Origin: Hemicentrotus pulcherrimus
Lineage: Eukaryota; Echinodermata; Echinoidea; Camarodonta; Strongylocentrotidae
NCBI GenBank assembly: GCA_003118195.1
Contig: BEXV01001245.1
Location: 45,806 to 109,805, forward strand
DNA length: 64,000 bases
Direction: 5' to 3'
The position numbers and the translations under genes were made by a program. The notes under the pieces are model-generated. The model saw only the letters and a list, made by a program, of their open reading frames with translations. It was not told the DNA's origin and did no database searches. Shown here piece by piece: positions 25,501 through 38,378 of the stretch (position 1 is the first letter of the stretch; every line of letters begins with the position of its first letter).

Positions 25501-28500
25501 TAGCTTCAGGTTCATATGGCACAGGAACCACAACTCCTTGAAGTCTTAAAGTAAATGTACAAGCCGGACGAGCAGTTGCTTTAATTACAAGCTGGTGGGA
25601 ACCTCAAAGTTATTAGTGTATGCATGACCTTCTCCCAACCACAGTGCTTGTACTTTTTACAACAACCCCATGATTACTTATCATATTAAAACGGTGAGAA
25701 TAAAACTCAAAGTTTTAAAAATCAAGAGTGCATCTTCACCATCTTTAACTAGGAGGTATTATCTGTGAGTTTAAACCACTAGGTTAATTTTAAGTTTATT
25801 GACTGTCGTGTAAACCTAGCCAATGATGCTCCACATACCTCAAGCAATGAGCTTCATTGAGCTTCTGGAGCAAGTAAACAAGGATTTGATGAGGCACATC
25901 TTCTTATCCTAATTATCAATCAGAACTCTCACCTAGCACCTGCCTGTGTCTATATTGGTGTTTGTCATTTTCTGTTTTTGTTGTGCTAAGGTATTGGTGT
26001 CAGTGACTTCTTGATGAACCATAAGCCTTTGTACAGTATGTACTTTTAGTCCATTTCACATAAAGGCATATGTTAAGGCATGATAAATAAGTTTGTTACT
26101 CTTGCACAATAATTACTTTTACATTTTGTATTACTTACCTGTATATGAAATAAACCTTTATGCATGGAAAATGGTGTTTTTGTAGAATACAGGTAGACTT
26201 GAATAAGGTTATACAGGTAAAAATACACTGATACCAATCTCAGAATAGGTAGGTAATATAAACGCAAATGACAGACAGAAAGAAACTCATTAAAAAGAAA
26301 GAGGGAAGTGGAGAAAAGGTTAGAAAGAAGAAAAAAGGGGGTGATAAGAATAGACTAGAAAGGTATGAATGAGAAAAGGTTTGAATATCCACTAGGAACA
26401 CAATAGCAACCCTTAAATCTTTACGATCCAGGTAATTTAGCAACGTCTTTAGCAGAATACAACGGTTACTTTCGGCGTCTTGCCAAATTCAAATCATTCC
26501 TTGTATCTGGTGTCAAAGTAATTTGAGAATGCATCCCAATGCACTGGCATGTTACTGATCAAAACAAACTATTCCAACGAAACTCAGAAATACTATCATG
26601 TCTGGATAAACCTCACAATTCACCAGGTTCAACTGTCATTGCGTTTAAGAATTTAGTCTGCAAATTCAGACCTGATTTTATCATTAACTTTTACATGTAC
26701 ATGTACAGTATGTACATGTATTTGTTTAGTTGTGTTTGAATATGTTTTCCAGATATAGTTGATATGGAATTGTAAATGTCACAAAAGTGAGGAAACTGAT
26801 TCTGTTTGATTTCAAAAACTTGTAAAAAGCTCTTTCCTTGGAATCTGCTTATATGTAGATTGCAAAAACAAAGAAAAAACAAGGCAGATGAGATTATTAA
26901 TGACAACATGATGCAGCTTGTCCTTCTTTTAAAACATTGTGTACCTTTAATTATTTCACTGCAGCTTTATTCAGTTTACAGCTACATGTTTGTAGTATTT
27001 ATGGTTGTCCTGTTTAAAAAATTATTATCAATCAAAGTTAAAGAAAACTATCAAACGTATTTAACTCTGTATAGGGCTCTTGTAAACACTTATGCATTTA
27101 AAAAACAAATAGCTATTGTTTCCCTAGAATCAGTAACTCTCCTAGCTCTTCCACAAAATGTTAAAGAAGAGCTGAATTCTATTAGACTACATTCCAAGGA
27201 ATGATCTCCAAGGGGTCAAATCTGCGGAGGTCCAGGGTAACAAGAAGCAATGCATGCACCCTTCCAGGATCAGGTCGTTTTCATGGCAACCATACACAAA
27301 AACCTGTGATATATTGGCACATGGACTATTCTGGAAGTGCGGTGCAACGGCTTTTTGTGTATTTGTGCTGATAAGGTCTATATGCTGTATTATCTTTGTG
27401 TACAAAGTCTGGCGCTCATCCATGTCATTGAGTGGTGTATAAAGGCGTCTGCACAGGATCTTTTTTTCAATAGGTTTGAGTGTTACAAAGATCATGAAAA
27501 TGGCTTCTTAGCCCAGAATTTTCACTTAGTTGAACAAGCATACATGTATGTGTTTTTAAGCACAGAAGCCAAATAACAACTCAAATGTTGATCACTTCTT
27601 GTGCCAATGCATTTTAGCTCAGTCTCAGTGTAAGGTTGAGAAAGATTGTATAATAGTGGAATTCCAATAAGTATGTAAATGAACACTTTTGTCATCTCTC
27701 AATGAAGATTGATAATTAATAAATGTAACGTACAAGTATATATGATAGTGGATTAAAAATTGAATTCAAGCTTACCTTCTTTTTTGAACTCTACAGTTAG
27801 GCATGAATTTTACATTTTGACTTCTGTTTTACCTACAACGGATCTTGTTATGAATCTTTACACAAAACACATGTATTCATAAAAACACTACCTACAAGTC
27901 CAAGTGGTTTACTTTTATTTGATGAAAACATACTTTTTGCAAAATAATGTGCATCAGTTATCAAAAAAAGAAGTAAACAAAGTAAAGTTGTATAATCGTT
28001 ACATTTTTTGACACAGATTAGCAGGGTATAATACCTTTGTCAGGGAATTCACATTTAGTTTGTCTACTTCAGTAGTTTACTATCTGTCTTCCGTTAGTTG
28101 TCAAATATAAGAGGAGAGGTCATGTGGCCTAGCTTGCAATGTTTATTGCCCAGTATTAAAGCTAGATTAAACACCTGCATGTATACCCTTAGCATGTGAC
28201 ACACATTATGGCATTGATGTAAACATAATCTTTGACTTCAAAGGCTCAAATCCAAAAGACAAATAGCCACTCCATTCCTCTTTGAAGGTGCTTTTTAACA
28301 GGTAGTTATGACAAGCAAGGTTGACATTTTATGTTTCTAATGTGCGTCTGGCAAATGCATGAACACGTAAAAAGAATAGAAAAGTTTTCATTCACTTTCT
28401 TTTTCATTTGTACCACCAAAAAGAAATCAATTTGCTACAATCCACTTCCAATTTGTTTTGGTGCTTACATGTACATGTAGTTGCTTCATTTTAGCAGTCA

Positions 28501-31500
28501 ATCAAAATATGTCATACATGTAAATGAATGAATCTATAAATCAATATATGAATCAGTTAAGCAAACAATCTTGGAGGGAAAATAACTTCAAAACAAGAGT
28601 GTTTAAAAGTACCAATTACATGAAACTACACGTACAACTCGGGCTCCATAACACATCTAGGCGTATTAATTCATACCCATACGCTGTACTCCACATACTG
28701 TACATCGATCTATACAATACTGTTATTGAAAGTCTAAAATGTACAAGTAGTCATGTACAATGTATTTAGTTCTTCTGTATTCTATGAGAAAGCTATAATA
28801 GCCTGTCTTATGCCCTACACTGTACGTTGTACCTGCCATGCCTTCCCCAAAGCGGATTTATATCAGCCTGTCAAGACACAAAAGCTCCTCACAGCTTACA
28901 TGATAAAGGGATGCTCAGTAGTCAGTCATACTGTATGCAGACCCTCCTCTTTTCTATTTACAGATTTGTTTTTAGATCGGCCCCTTGTTTGGGAGCCCTC
29001 TGTGTACTCCTTGTCAAAAGACCTAGGTCAAACATTAGTTTAAGGATTGAAAGAGAAAGAACCTCAATTGTTTGAACTGTGCCACCCAACTGTCATTTCC
29101 AGTGTTACTGTTTGTAAACATGTAGAATCTCTAAAATAATTTCATCAACTTGGAAGGACGTTTTTGAGGTTTGAGAATCTTGTCGAACTTCTAGCCGTCA
29201 CTTTTGATGTGTTTGTAATTCAAAGGCCTACGTATTTACTATTTATTGTTGTGGCAACCGACCATTATGATGGATTTCTATGTTGAAGCCACGTGGGTGT
29301 TGCTTGCAAAGGCCTTGTCATATTAAAAGGTGAAGTCTCTCAAGATAGCAGAACACTTACTAAATGTTTTTAGCAAAAGTTACTGCACTCTTCTTGATCC
29401 ACATGAAATGAAAGAATGCTTAAATAACTTAGGTCTATTTTTAGGTGATTCTTTAGTTTAAGTATTTGTTAAAGTGATGAAATACCAATAGCCCCTGACT
29501 GCAGTTCATCTTTGGATTTCTAAAGATGTCCATAAATTTTTGGAAAGTTTGAGATACGGCCTACCAGTGTTGTAAAAATGGTCATTGACTATGTGTTCAA
29601 CTTTCGACATATACCGTATGCAAGTTTATATTTGACCACTGTTTTGTTTATTTGTTACAGGTACTTTGTTTATACATGTACATATGTAGCTTTGTTTTAA
29701 ATACATACTGTAGATTCATGTTTATTATGACCTATGGGTTTTTAGACTACATGTTCGTATGTACAGTCAAACCTGACCACCTGTCTACAAAGACCACCTG
29801 TCTACAAAGGCCACATTTGTTGTTTCCTTTGAAAATGGTTTCTCATTGAATCATGTACTAAAGGAACCTGTCTACAGTGACCACCTGTCTACAAAGGCCA
29901 CTTTTTGTGTTTCCCTTGGGTGGTCGCTATAGACAGGTTTGACTGTATACCGGTATGCATGAACTTTTTTTACATGTTCACTGTTCAGTAAATTTGAGCT
30001 ACAGTATATGATTTGAAAACTCAAATCTAAAATTTGTTATTAGTCACCACTTTTAATTGTTAGTAGCTTGTACATGTATATACCATCTGTTCAGAGCCTG
30101 AAGGAATTGACTTTGTGTCCAAGTACTATTGACTTAATGAATAACACTATTCTGGCTCCAAACAGATATTGTGTATATATGCAGATGTAAGATAGACTAC
30201 CGGCATGTAAAAGCAAAGATAATCAAATCTTGTAATGTTTAGGTAAGAAAATCACTCTAAATATACTTTTTCTTCTTCTTCCAATGCAGATATTCAGCGA
30301 TCTTGGAAGTGAGATCTTGGATTCTAGCTTTGATGGCTACAATGTCTGTCTGTTTGCCTATGGGCAGACCGGGTCTGGCAAGACACACACCATGATGGGA
30401 GGAGATGAGGTAAGAAACATCTTAATGATTTTTAGAAAAAAAGATGGTCAACAACCTACAAGTAGTTCCTAACACAAGGGCCATAGGCAACCTTGATACA
30501 TTGTTACATAGTTACATAAAGCTTCTCGCTTTTGCATAACACCCTTATTGCTAATATCACGTGCTGAAGACTTCAGAAAAAATGCCAAGGGCAAACTCTT
30601 CACAACAAAGATACAGATTCAAGGAATAAACGTGTTGGTGCGTACTTCTACTTCAAAATTGCTTTGACCCTACTAAACCGCCCTGGGATTATGTAAAATC
30701 ATATTTCTCCTAATTTGTACTGAGCATAAACAACATTTCTGCAAAGAAGCTTTAGCACTACATCAGTTCTTGTCGATGAGTGTAAGTGGGAAAAAAAGCA
30801 TCACTGAAATTTCTAGAAGCATGCATGGTCATTGGCTGGTACAGAAAAATTTCTTATAGAATTCTAATATTTTTCTACTTTTGCCATGGTACAATTAACT
30901 CTGAAATAACAGATATCATACAAATGAGTGAAATGATAATCCCCTCTAAACTTATGATTTCTTGCATTGTGTCCTGTTTAAACATTTGACTTCTATCAAG
31001 ATATTGTTTCATTAAAATAAGAGAAATCTCTTGACTACTACTGACTAATGTTTATTTTTTTAAATAATACAAGAAAGAACCATTGGTCAATGGTGTATTT
31101 TTATTTTCCAGTGAAACACATGGATTGAAGGCATATTGTACTGGACACATTGCACAGAATTGACCACCCTAAATAAGTTGTCTAATGATTATCTGATTTC
31201 CAAATAATGATCAATTGATTGTGGACATCCAGACGTAAACAGAACCATTGAACTCATCAAAGAGTTCAGTTAAAATATATACATGTATGAGATCCATCCA
31301 TAGTTGTCCAGCAGTAACTCAGAGCCATCTCATTAGTCTTGATAGCTCGTTAAGGCATCCTAATTACAATCTCATATGGGATGAAGGGCCGGAGAACCTG
31401 CGTTACCTAGCAACCGGATCTTTTACCCATCCATGGATCGCCATATCTCATCATCTGTGCTGTTAAGAGTTATCTCTAATCATCCCGTAAGTTCATTTTC

Positions 31501-34500
31501 AGAATGTTGGGCACCAGGCCATAACGAAGGTGATGAAGGATGCGAAAAGATTACTGGTAGAAAGAAAAATCGCCAGGCAATCTACAAGCAGTTTTGAGAT
31601 GAAAAATGTGAAAATTGATTGGGAATATGATCTCTTTAAATCAGTAGTGGATCTAATCTTCACATACATGTATGATAGTTGTTAACAATAATAGTTAACA
31701 CCAGCAGTAACAAGAAGTAATCATTTTATAATCTGAACCAGTAGGAAACATTTTTTAGAGAAGTGTCACACTCTGTAATCAAGTACATGTATATCAATTA
31801 AATGTAATGTTGATAATTACGCGGTTTGCAACTTACTTTCCTGTAATAAGTAATCATGAACGTTTACAAGCCCATATGTTATTCACCTCCAGACACGATG
31901 ATATATACTTGCTGTAAACATACTGTAGCAGTAACTTATACTTACATGTACTGTTCGAGGGAAAACCAGTGTTAATATCAAGCTGCTCTGAAAGAAAGTA
32001 GCAATAGCAGAAAATGATAATAATAATAATCGGTTCTTGTATAGTGCATATCACATATAACTTCCCTATGGGCCTCCATAAAGCTTTGGAAATTATTACC
32101 CCAGCTTTAGCTCCAGAAAAGCGGATTGATGGGAGTTTTTTTAACGAAAAATCAGACAAATGATGAGGAAGTTATGACTTTTAGAAAGTTTTAAATAATC
32201 ACAGCAGATACATGAATTTAAAATTAGAAAGGGCTGTACTCTGCATTTGTGCATCTGTTCCAAACACAAAACAACAAATACATTGTATATGAAGTTTTCA
32301 AGCTGTATAATTCTCATTTTTATATTTTTTTGATTAAAAAAAAAAAAGGACTTCCAACCATATTATATGGTATGTGTATACTGTCCCATTGGAAACTGTA
32401 CATTGATATTTTAGTGTTTAGCAAACAGAGGGGAGAGGAGAGTTGATTACGTGTATGCAAATGTCACAATCAAACAACCAAATGACCAATTTGAGATTAG
32501 CATATATATATTTGGTGTTGTCATAATAAATATCCTTAACATTTTTTGTATTTCTTTCTAACTTTCTTCATCCCATTTCTCTTATTTTTTCTGCTTCAAT
32601 TCTAATACAAAAGTTGAATAGCTCTTTAAGATATATAGGACAACGAGTGCTTCTTGTATGACCGGGAAGTCAGATATAAATCATTTCATGATGTTGCAGA
32701 CAATCAATATTATGTTTCGCTACAGTGCAAGTCATATTTATTGACCAATTATCGCATTCAAACATAGTAAATCATTGATTTCATGGTATAGGTTCACCCC
32801 ATCCCTTCCACACTAGTGCTTTAATTCACACCAAAAACACCCCTCAACACCCATGTCCAAAATGAACAGTTGTTAAAATCAACATCTGTCGGCGTCTGTT
32901 TCTCGAGGGCGATATTATTGACGGCGTCATTTCCTATCGCTCGTATGCCTATTAGTGCAACTTTACCCCTTCCTGAAAGAAGACACATTGCTTTGTGTAC
33001 ACAGTAATTGAGATATGATGTTCACGGTCACGATAATGCAAGGATATTGATTTTACATCCTTGGAATTTCTCTTAATTTGATTAGCAGTATGGATTGCCT
33101 TCGAAGAATAGGGTTTTTAAAGCGTATGCTCTTTGTAGCAAAGATGGTGATTTTAGGGATTGAACTAGGTCTGGTACAATTCTGAAAGTGCCTTTTAGTG
33201 GGAGAATGGGAGAAAAGGAATTGTACCAGTGACAGAGAAAAAGCCTAACTTATTTTGGCTGCCTTGTCTTTTTAAAACGATTTCATTGCATTTGGAGCCT
33301 TGAGCATTATTTGATATTTACTATGACCCTGGAAAAAGAATATCAGAAGATATTTTAAAGTTTTAAGTAGTTGATTACTTGATTTCTCTATATGAATTGT
33401 GAAATTAGACCAATATTTTCATTTTTGTTGTTGGAAGTATATGTCTTGATGGATCTAAGTAAACAGAAAAAAATTGCTTGTTAATGATAGATTTGTCATG
33501 TACATGTAGCATGTGTTCATGTTTTACATTTGGTGATTATCTTTCATTAAGTGGAAAAGGTTGTAAGCTGCTGTTATAACACACAATAATCCATGAACAA
33601 GTATATACCGGTATTCATATACATTTTATGGTAGGCAGAGTGGTAGTATTTTGTGTTTACCTAATGAATGGGTGAATCTATAGATGAATGTTAAGCACGT
33701 TTCTGATTACGTTTATTTTTATTCTGTGAGATAACTAAATATTTACTCAGCATACCTGATTTCTTATTTGTCAAGTAAACAGAAGAGATCTTTGCTCTTT
33801 AAGTTCAGTGAAATATCGATCTAATGTCGGGGTAGGGCAACCTAACCTCATTCACAAATGCCTAAAACTGCCTTCAAAAGCGCTATGACAAAATGGAGCA
33901 CCTTTAAAAAAAAAATCAACACCTTCCCCCGCCCCCCCCCCTTGAGCACCAAAAAAAACAAAAACAGAACCCCTATGGTAGTTTATCGGGGTGACTTTTG
34001 CCCTACTTGTTCTGTGATTATTGTTTTGAATTTAAATGGAATTTACTTCATTTATTTGTAAAGTTTAATTTGATGGTGATATACTATTTTTTAGGAGCAA
34101 AATTTAGCAAATTTGATTATATTCAGTGATCCATTATATCAGTTATCATAGTTCTTTTCAACATGTAGCTTTTTTAGAGTACCCTTTACACAATTTAAAT
34201 TATGCATTAATGTCAACTACAAATGTACTCTCTATTTCGACCTTGTTTTTTCACTTATATTCCCATACTTCATATTAAATTCATTTTGCTATTAAAGATT
34301 ATAATCGTTTCAAACAGCAATACCCAAGTTCTCTCCAAGACCAAGGATAGTAAATATAATGTTCCATTAAAACTCTTAAATGCGCAAACATCTCATATTC
34401 TTGAAGTCCTATATGATCTTAACAGTTTTCTCATGATTCTATATGATGTTCTTACTTTTCTAGGCTGAACGAGGAGTGATCCCTAGATTATGTGAGAGTC

Positions 34501-37500
34501 TTCTTGAAAGAGTGAGCAGCTATGAAGAGGATGTCACATTCAAGGTGGAAGTCAGGTAAGATTTATTTGATTTAAAATTAGGTTACGCAGTTCTGTTTTA
34601 CTAAATTAATNAAAGCGACCACAAACTTTTGATTATTAGAGAGGCCAAAAACTTTAAACGCAATTATCTCGGAATGGCCAAAAACAGTTAAGGCCCTTTT
34701 GGCATAAGGCCGACGATATGATCTTAACAGTTTTCTCATGATTCTATATGATGTTCTTACTTTTCTAGGCTGAACGAGGAGTGATCCCTAGATTATGTGA
34801 GAGTCTTCTTGAAAGAGTGAGCAGCTATGAAGAGGATGTCACATTCAAGGTGGAAGTCAGGTAAGATTTATTTGATTTAAAATTAGGTTAAGCAGTTCTG
34901 TTTTACTAAATTAATTATGATCAGTTGTTGTTGTACTTTTATTCAACCCATAGTCCAATAAATGTTTTCAGTAACATTTAACAAACATGTTCATGAAGGC
35001 AATGGTTTAATTGAGAAGAGAAAAGTCTTAAACTGAGCCCTGTTTCATAAAAGTTATCATCAATGACAACTATCACATTTCTATGACAGATCTACCAATA
35101 GCCAATCAAATGCAATTATCTCAGTAGAAATAACAATTATTGTAACTTTGTTGATAACAAGTTTTTATGACACAGCCCAGATCTGTTTGATGGAGGTGCA
35201 TGAACATGCATATATGAAAGTTGATAATAGTTCTTTTGTTTTATTATCTATATGGTAGACAATTATGTATTTAACTTGACATTATTGCAAGATGTTACAC
35301 ATGTACTTGTTGTTGTTGTAATAGCTTTAATGTCTTTATATATAAATATATATTTGTTTATAGTGTTTGAAATATATACTCTGCTCAAGATAGAAGCCAA
35401 ACAAGTTGTAAGACATGGGCATACAACCATACATTGCTAATGATTCAACATCTACATGAAATGTACCCAAAATTTCTTGCTCGTAGGAAACTAATAAATA
35501 TCTTTTCAGGTATCATCGCTGCATAAGATAGTATTATGGTTTCCCAGGTAGTAGGATGTGTGCGTATGAGTAAGTATTTTTATCAAAATGGAAAAATGCA
35601 CATATTTCATTGTTGCTGTCAAAGTACATCTGTATGTGAGTGTAATCACATGCAAAAAGTTCAGGTTTCCAATGATAATCACGTTGTGATTTGTTTCTCC
35701 CTCAGTTTCCTAGAGATCTACAACGAGAGGGTACGAGATCTGCTGGCTCCGCCCAACAAGGCCAAGTACTCTCTCAAAGTACGAGAGCACCCCAAAGATG
35801 GACCATATGTACAAGGTGAATAATAAAATTCATATAGGTAGCTTAATGAAACGCAATGTCAAGATGTTTGGGGAGTGCAAAACGATGCCATGGTTGATGG
35901 TTGTTTTTTTTCTGACTGCTAAGAAAGCATGTGTATATATGCTTGAAAGGAATCAACCAAGGGACTGATGGCTTTACTGTCAAGTTTCATTTTCATTCTA
36001 TGAATTGGGTTTAAAAAAGATAATGATAACAAAATAGACAATGGTGTAAAGTAAATGCCCTGCAAGAAATGAAAATTTGCTGATAGTTTTATGCCATATT
36101 TTTTAAATGAAAGTAGCCACATTTTAAAAACCCAATAAAGGACAATAAATTTGCTTTGAACTCTCAGACATGTAAGTCTTGCATTTTAAAGACCCATCTG
36201 TGTACATTTCTAAGACAGTGATTGACTTGATTGACTTTCATAACATTCAGATGGTACATTGAACACTGATGTCTGTTAAATTGAGTGTGATGAATGTTAA
36301 ATTGAGTGTAGGGGATTAGGTTTAGATTATAATACTGAAACCAGGTGTTCAAAACATTGACCTTGAAATTACCCCATTTCATTTATCGCACATTTATTTC
36401 ATACACTATGCAAACAAAGGACCATGGAGGGTTGGGGGGGGGGTATAAATGGGCTTTTATTGTTCATAAAAACTATTTTTAATCTATGGTTCTGTATTCA
36501 GTGAATACAATAGTTTAAGAATGCCAGCTACTTAGAGATTGGAGGTCAATGCGAATGTCCTGTAGTAACATTTCCCAGCATCTACTGTATCCAAAATGAG
36601 TGAGGCTCGTCTTTCCACCGTAGATGATCGGGTTTCTGCTCGAGCTGGAGAAATGTTTATGACCAAAACAAGCATGCCCTTCTCAGTGTGGATGGAGTAC
36701 AGCTTAGTGAATGGAAAACCGAGACGAAGCAATAAGTTTCATGTGTCGTGCTTGATAAAGTAAAGCTCAACATGATCCTTTCTTCTGTTCTGAATTGATT
36801 AGATGTAGAGGGGAATAACCATTCTTATATTTTGTTTTCATCTGCTGATTGAAAGCCAGAAGGGCATTAATTAAAAAAAAATTACATTGAATTGATGCCC
36901 TTCTGGCTCTCAACAGTGAACTTAGATCCATTTCTGTAAGCATTTAAACTTTGCAATACAAACAAGCAAAGCTTTTGTGCATGTCAGAAGCTTTTTGGGG
37001 GGACAATTTTCAATTTCTGAAGAAAATTTGTAAAATTCTATTTAGGCCTACAATTTTGTGCTTAATCTGCAAAATATGTAAATATTATTAAGAGTAATGA
37101 CAGGTAATGTAATCAGTTTAAAACAAAACACTTAAATACAGATGTGCTCATCAAACTTAAACTATTAGTATGATTAACAGCATAGTGCAAGGATTTTACT
37201 CATACTCTGGCTCAAAACTCTTCTCCCCCTTTTTCCCATTTAGTGATATACCGGTGCCTGTTTACATTATGGCCAAAGCACAGTAATATGTATGTTTATT
37301 AATTTGACATGTGCCTGGAGATATTTTAAAAATGTAACAAGTTGTGATTTATTACAGTTTTGGAAATGGAAGTGCCAATTGCCCATTTTCAGGCCTCATA
37401 TATATCAAAGATGAATTTCTGATTGGCAGTGACCTCATATGAACTTTGGTATCAGTTGAGCATTTCATTATTCCACATGGAGGAGTGTGGAGGTCATTAT

Positions 37501-38343
37501 TACAATAGGCTTACTCCTACAGACCCTATTGTTCTTATGGGTAGACGATATGTATATATGTTCAGTAGGACAAAGTTTAACTTGCAGAAACATATTCATG
37601 ACATGATGTACAATTGAACAGTCCGTTACATGGTAGGTTTTAAAAAAAGAAGAGAAATAATGAATTTCAATCCCAGAACAGAATGATACCAAATATTCCA
37701 GCATTGGAGTTTGGCTACAAATATACCTGTAACATCTTTTGGTTATATAAGATCAAAAAAGTTTCAGATGAATTCAATCTTTTTACCAACACTTTGTATT
37801 ACCTGTAATGAATCCTTGATTTAGTATATAGGATTTCCAATGTAAAATAACAATCAAAATATAGACTCTGTCAAATTGTGGACATTATTATGAGAAATTA
37901 TATAGAGAGGTAAAGAGAGGAATGAAGAGAAGAAAGATTGGAAGCAAAGACTTGAATGCTTGAAAGGTATTTTGTATGTGATGTAAAAGTCTTGAAAGAA
38001 AAAAGAAAAAGGAATATATAAAATTAGAGAGAGGGAAAGCAGATTGAAGCGAACAAATGTACAAGTATGACAAAGTGTGTGTATACAAACTCTGTTTTGG
38101 CCAACATAAGCGAACTCTAACGACCTGAAATTAGGTACTCAGCTATAGGTCAATAACAACCCCTGGCATATACATAATTGAATACTACTTGAGTGTTGCA
38201 TGTATTTCAAATTCATTATTTAGGAATTGGCTTACAATATTGATTACTTTTAATGATTAATGTGGCATCCTTGTTCCATTACAATGTTTACCCAGCCATA
38301 ACAACATACATCCTCTATTGTGGGATGACATTGGACGATAACA

Positions 38344-38378
<35 letters not shown>

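Larger units (their letters stand above)
13523..30289. other. kinesin intron 3 (16.8 kb)
   Basis: The longest intron seen. Recognised contents: a roughly 95 bp imperfect tandem repeat right after the exon 3 donor (13528-13735), GA-rich tracts, a CRE-ended fold-back (23249-23633), two short hairpin-family members (25306-25370, 30088-30166) and a Tc1/mariner-type MITE (29764-29945). The remainder is unassigned and may hold regulatory DNA. No long plausible gene was found inside. Confidence 0.7.
34410..34916 (+). repeat. 200 bp direct duplication carrying kinesin exon 5
   Basis: 34410-34610 and 34717-34916 are virtually identical; the one difference seen is GGTTACGC versus GGTTAAGC. An N at 34611 and about 105 bp of unrelated sequence lie between. 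Confidence 0.95.

Noticed and set aside
26806..27495. Plus-strand frame of 132 codons and a minus-strand frame of 102 codons side by side in intron 3
   Set aside because: No recognisable domain, overlapping alternative frames, AT-driven composition and no splice or start context. Chance frames remain the simplest reading.
31500..31700. Possible extra kinesin exon after a TTTTCAG acceptor
   Set aside because: Open for about 60 codons, but the insertion would fall between conserved motor segments that already join in frame, and there is no homologue at that place.
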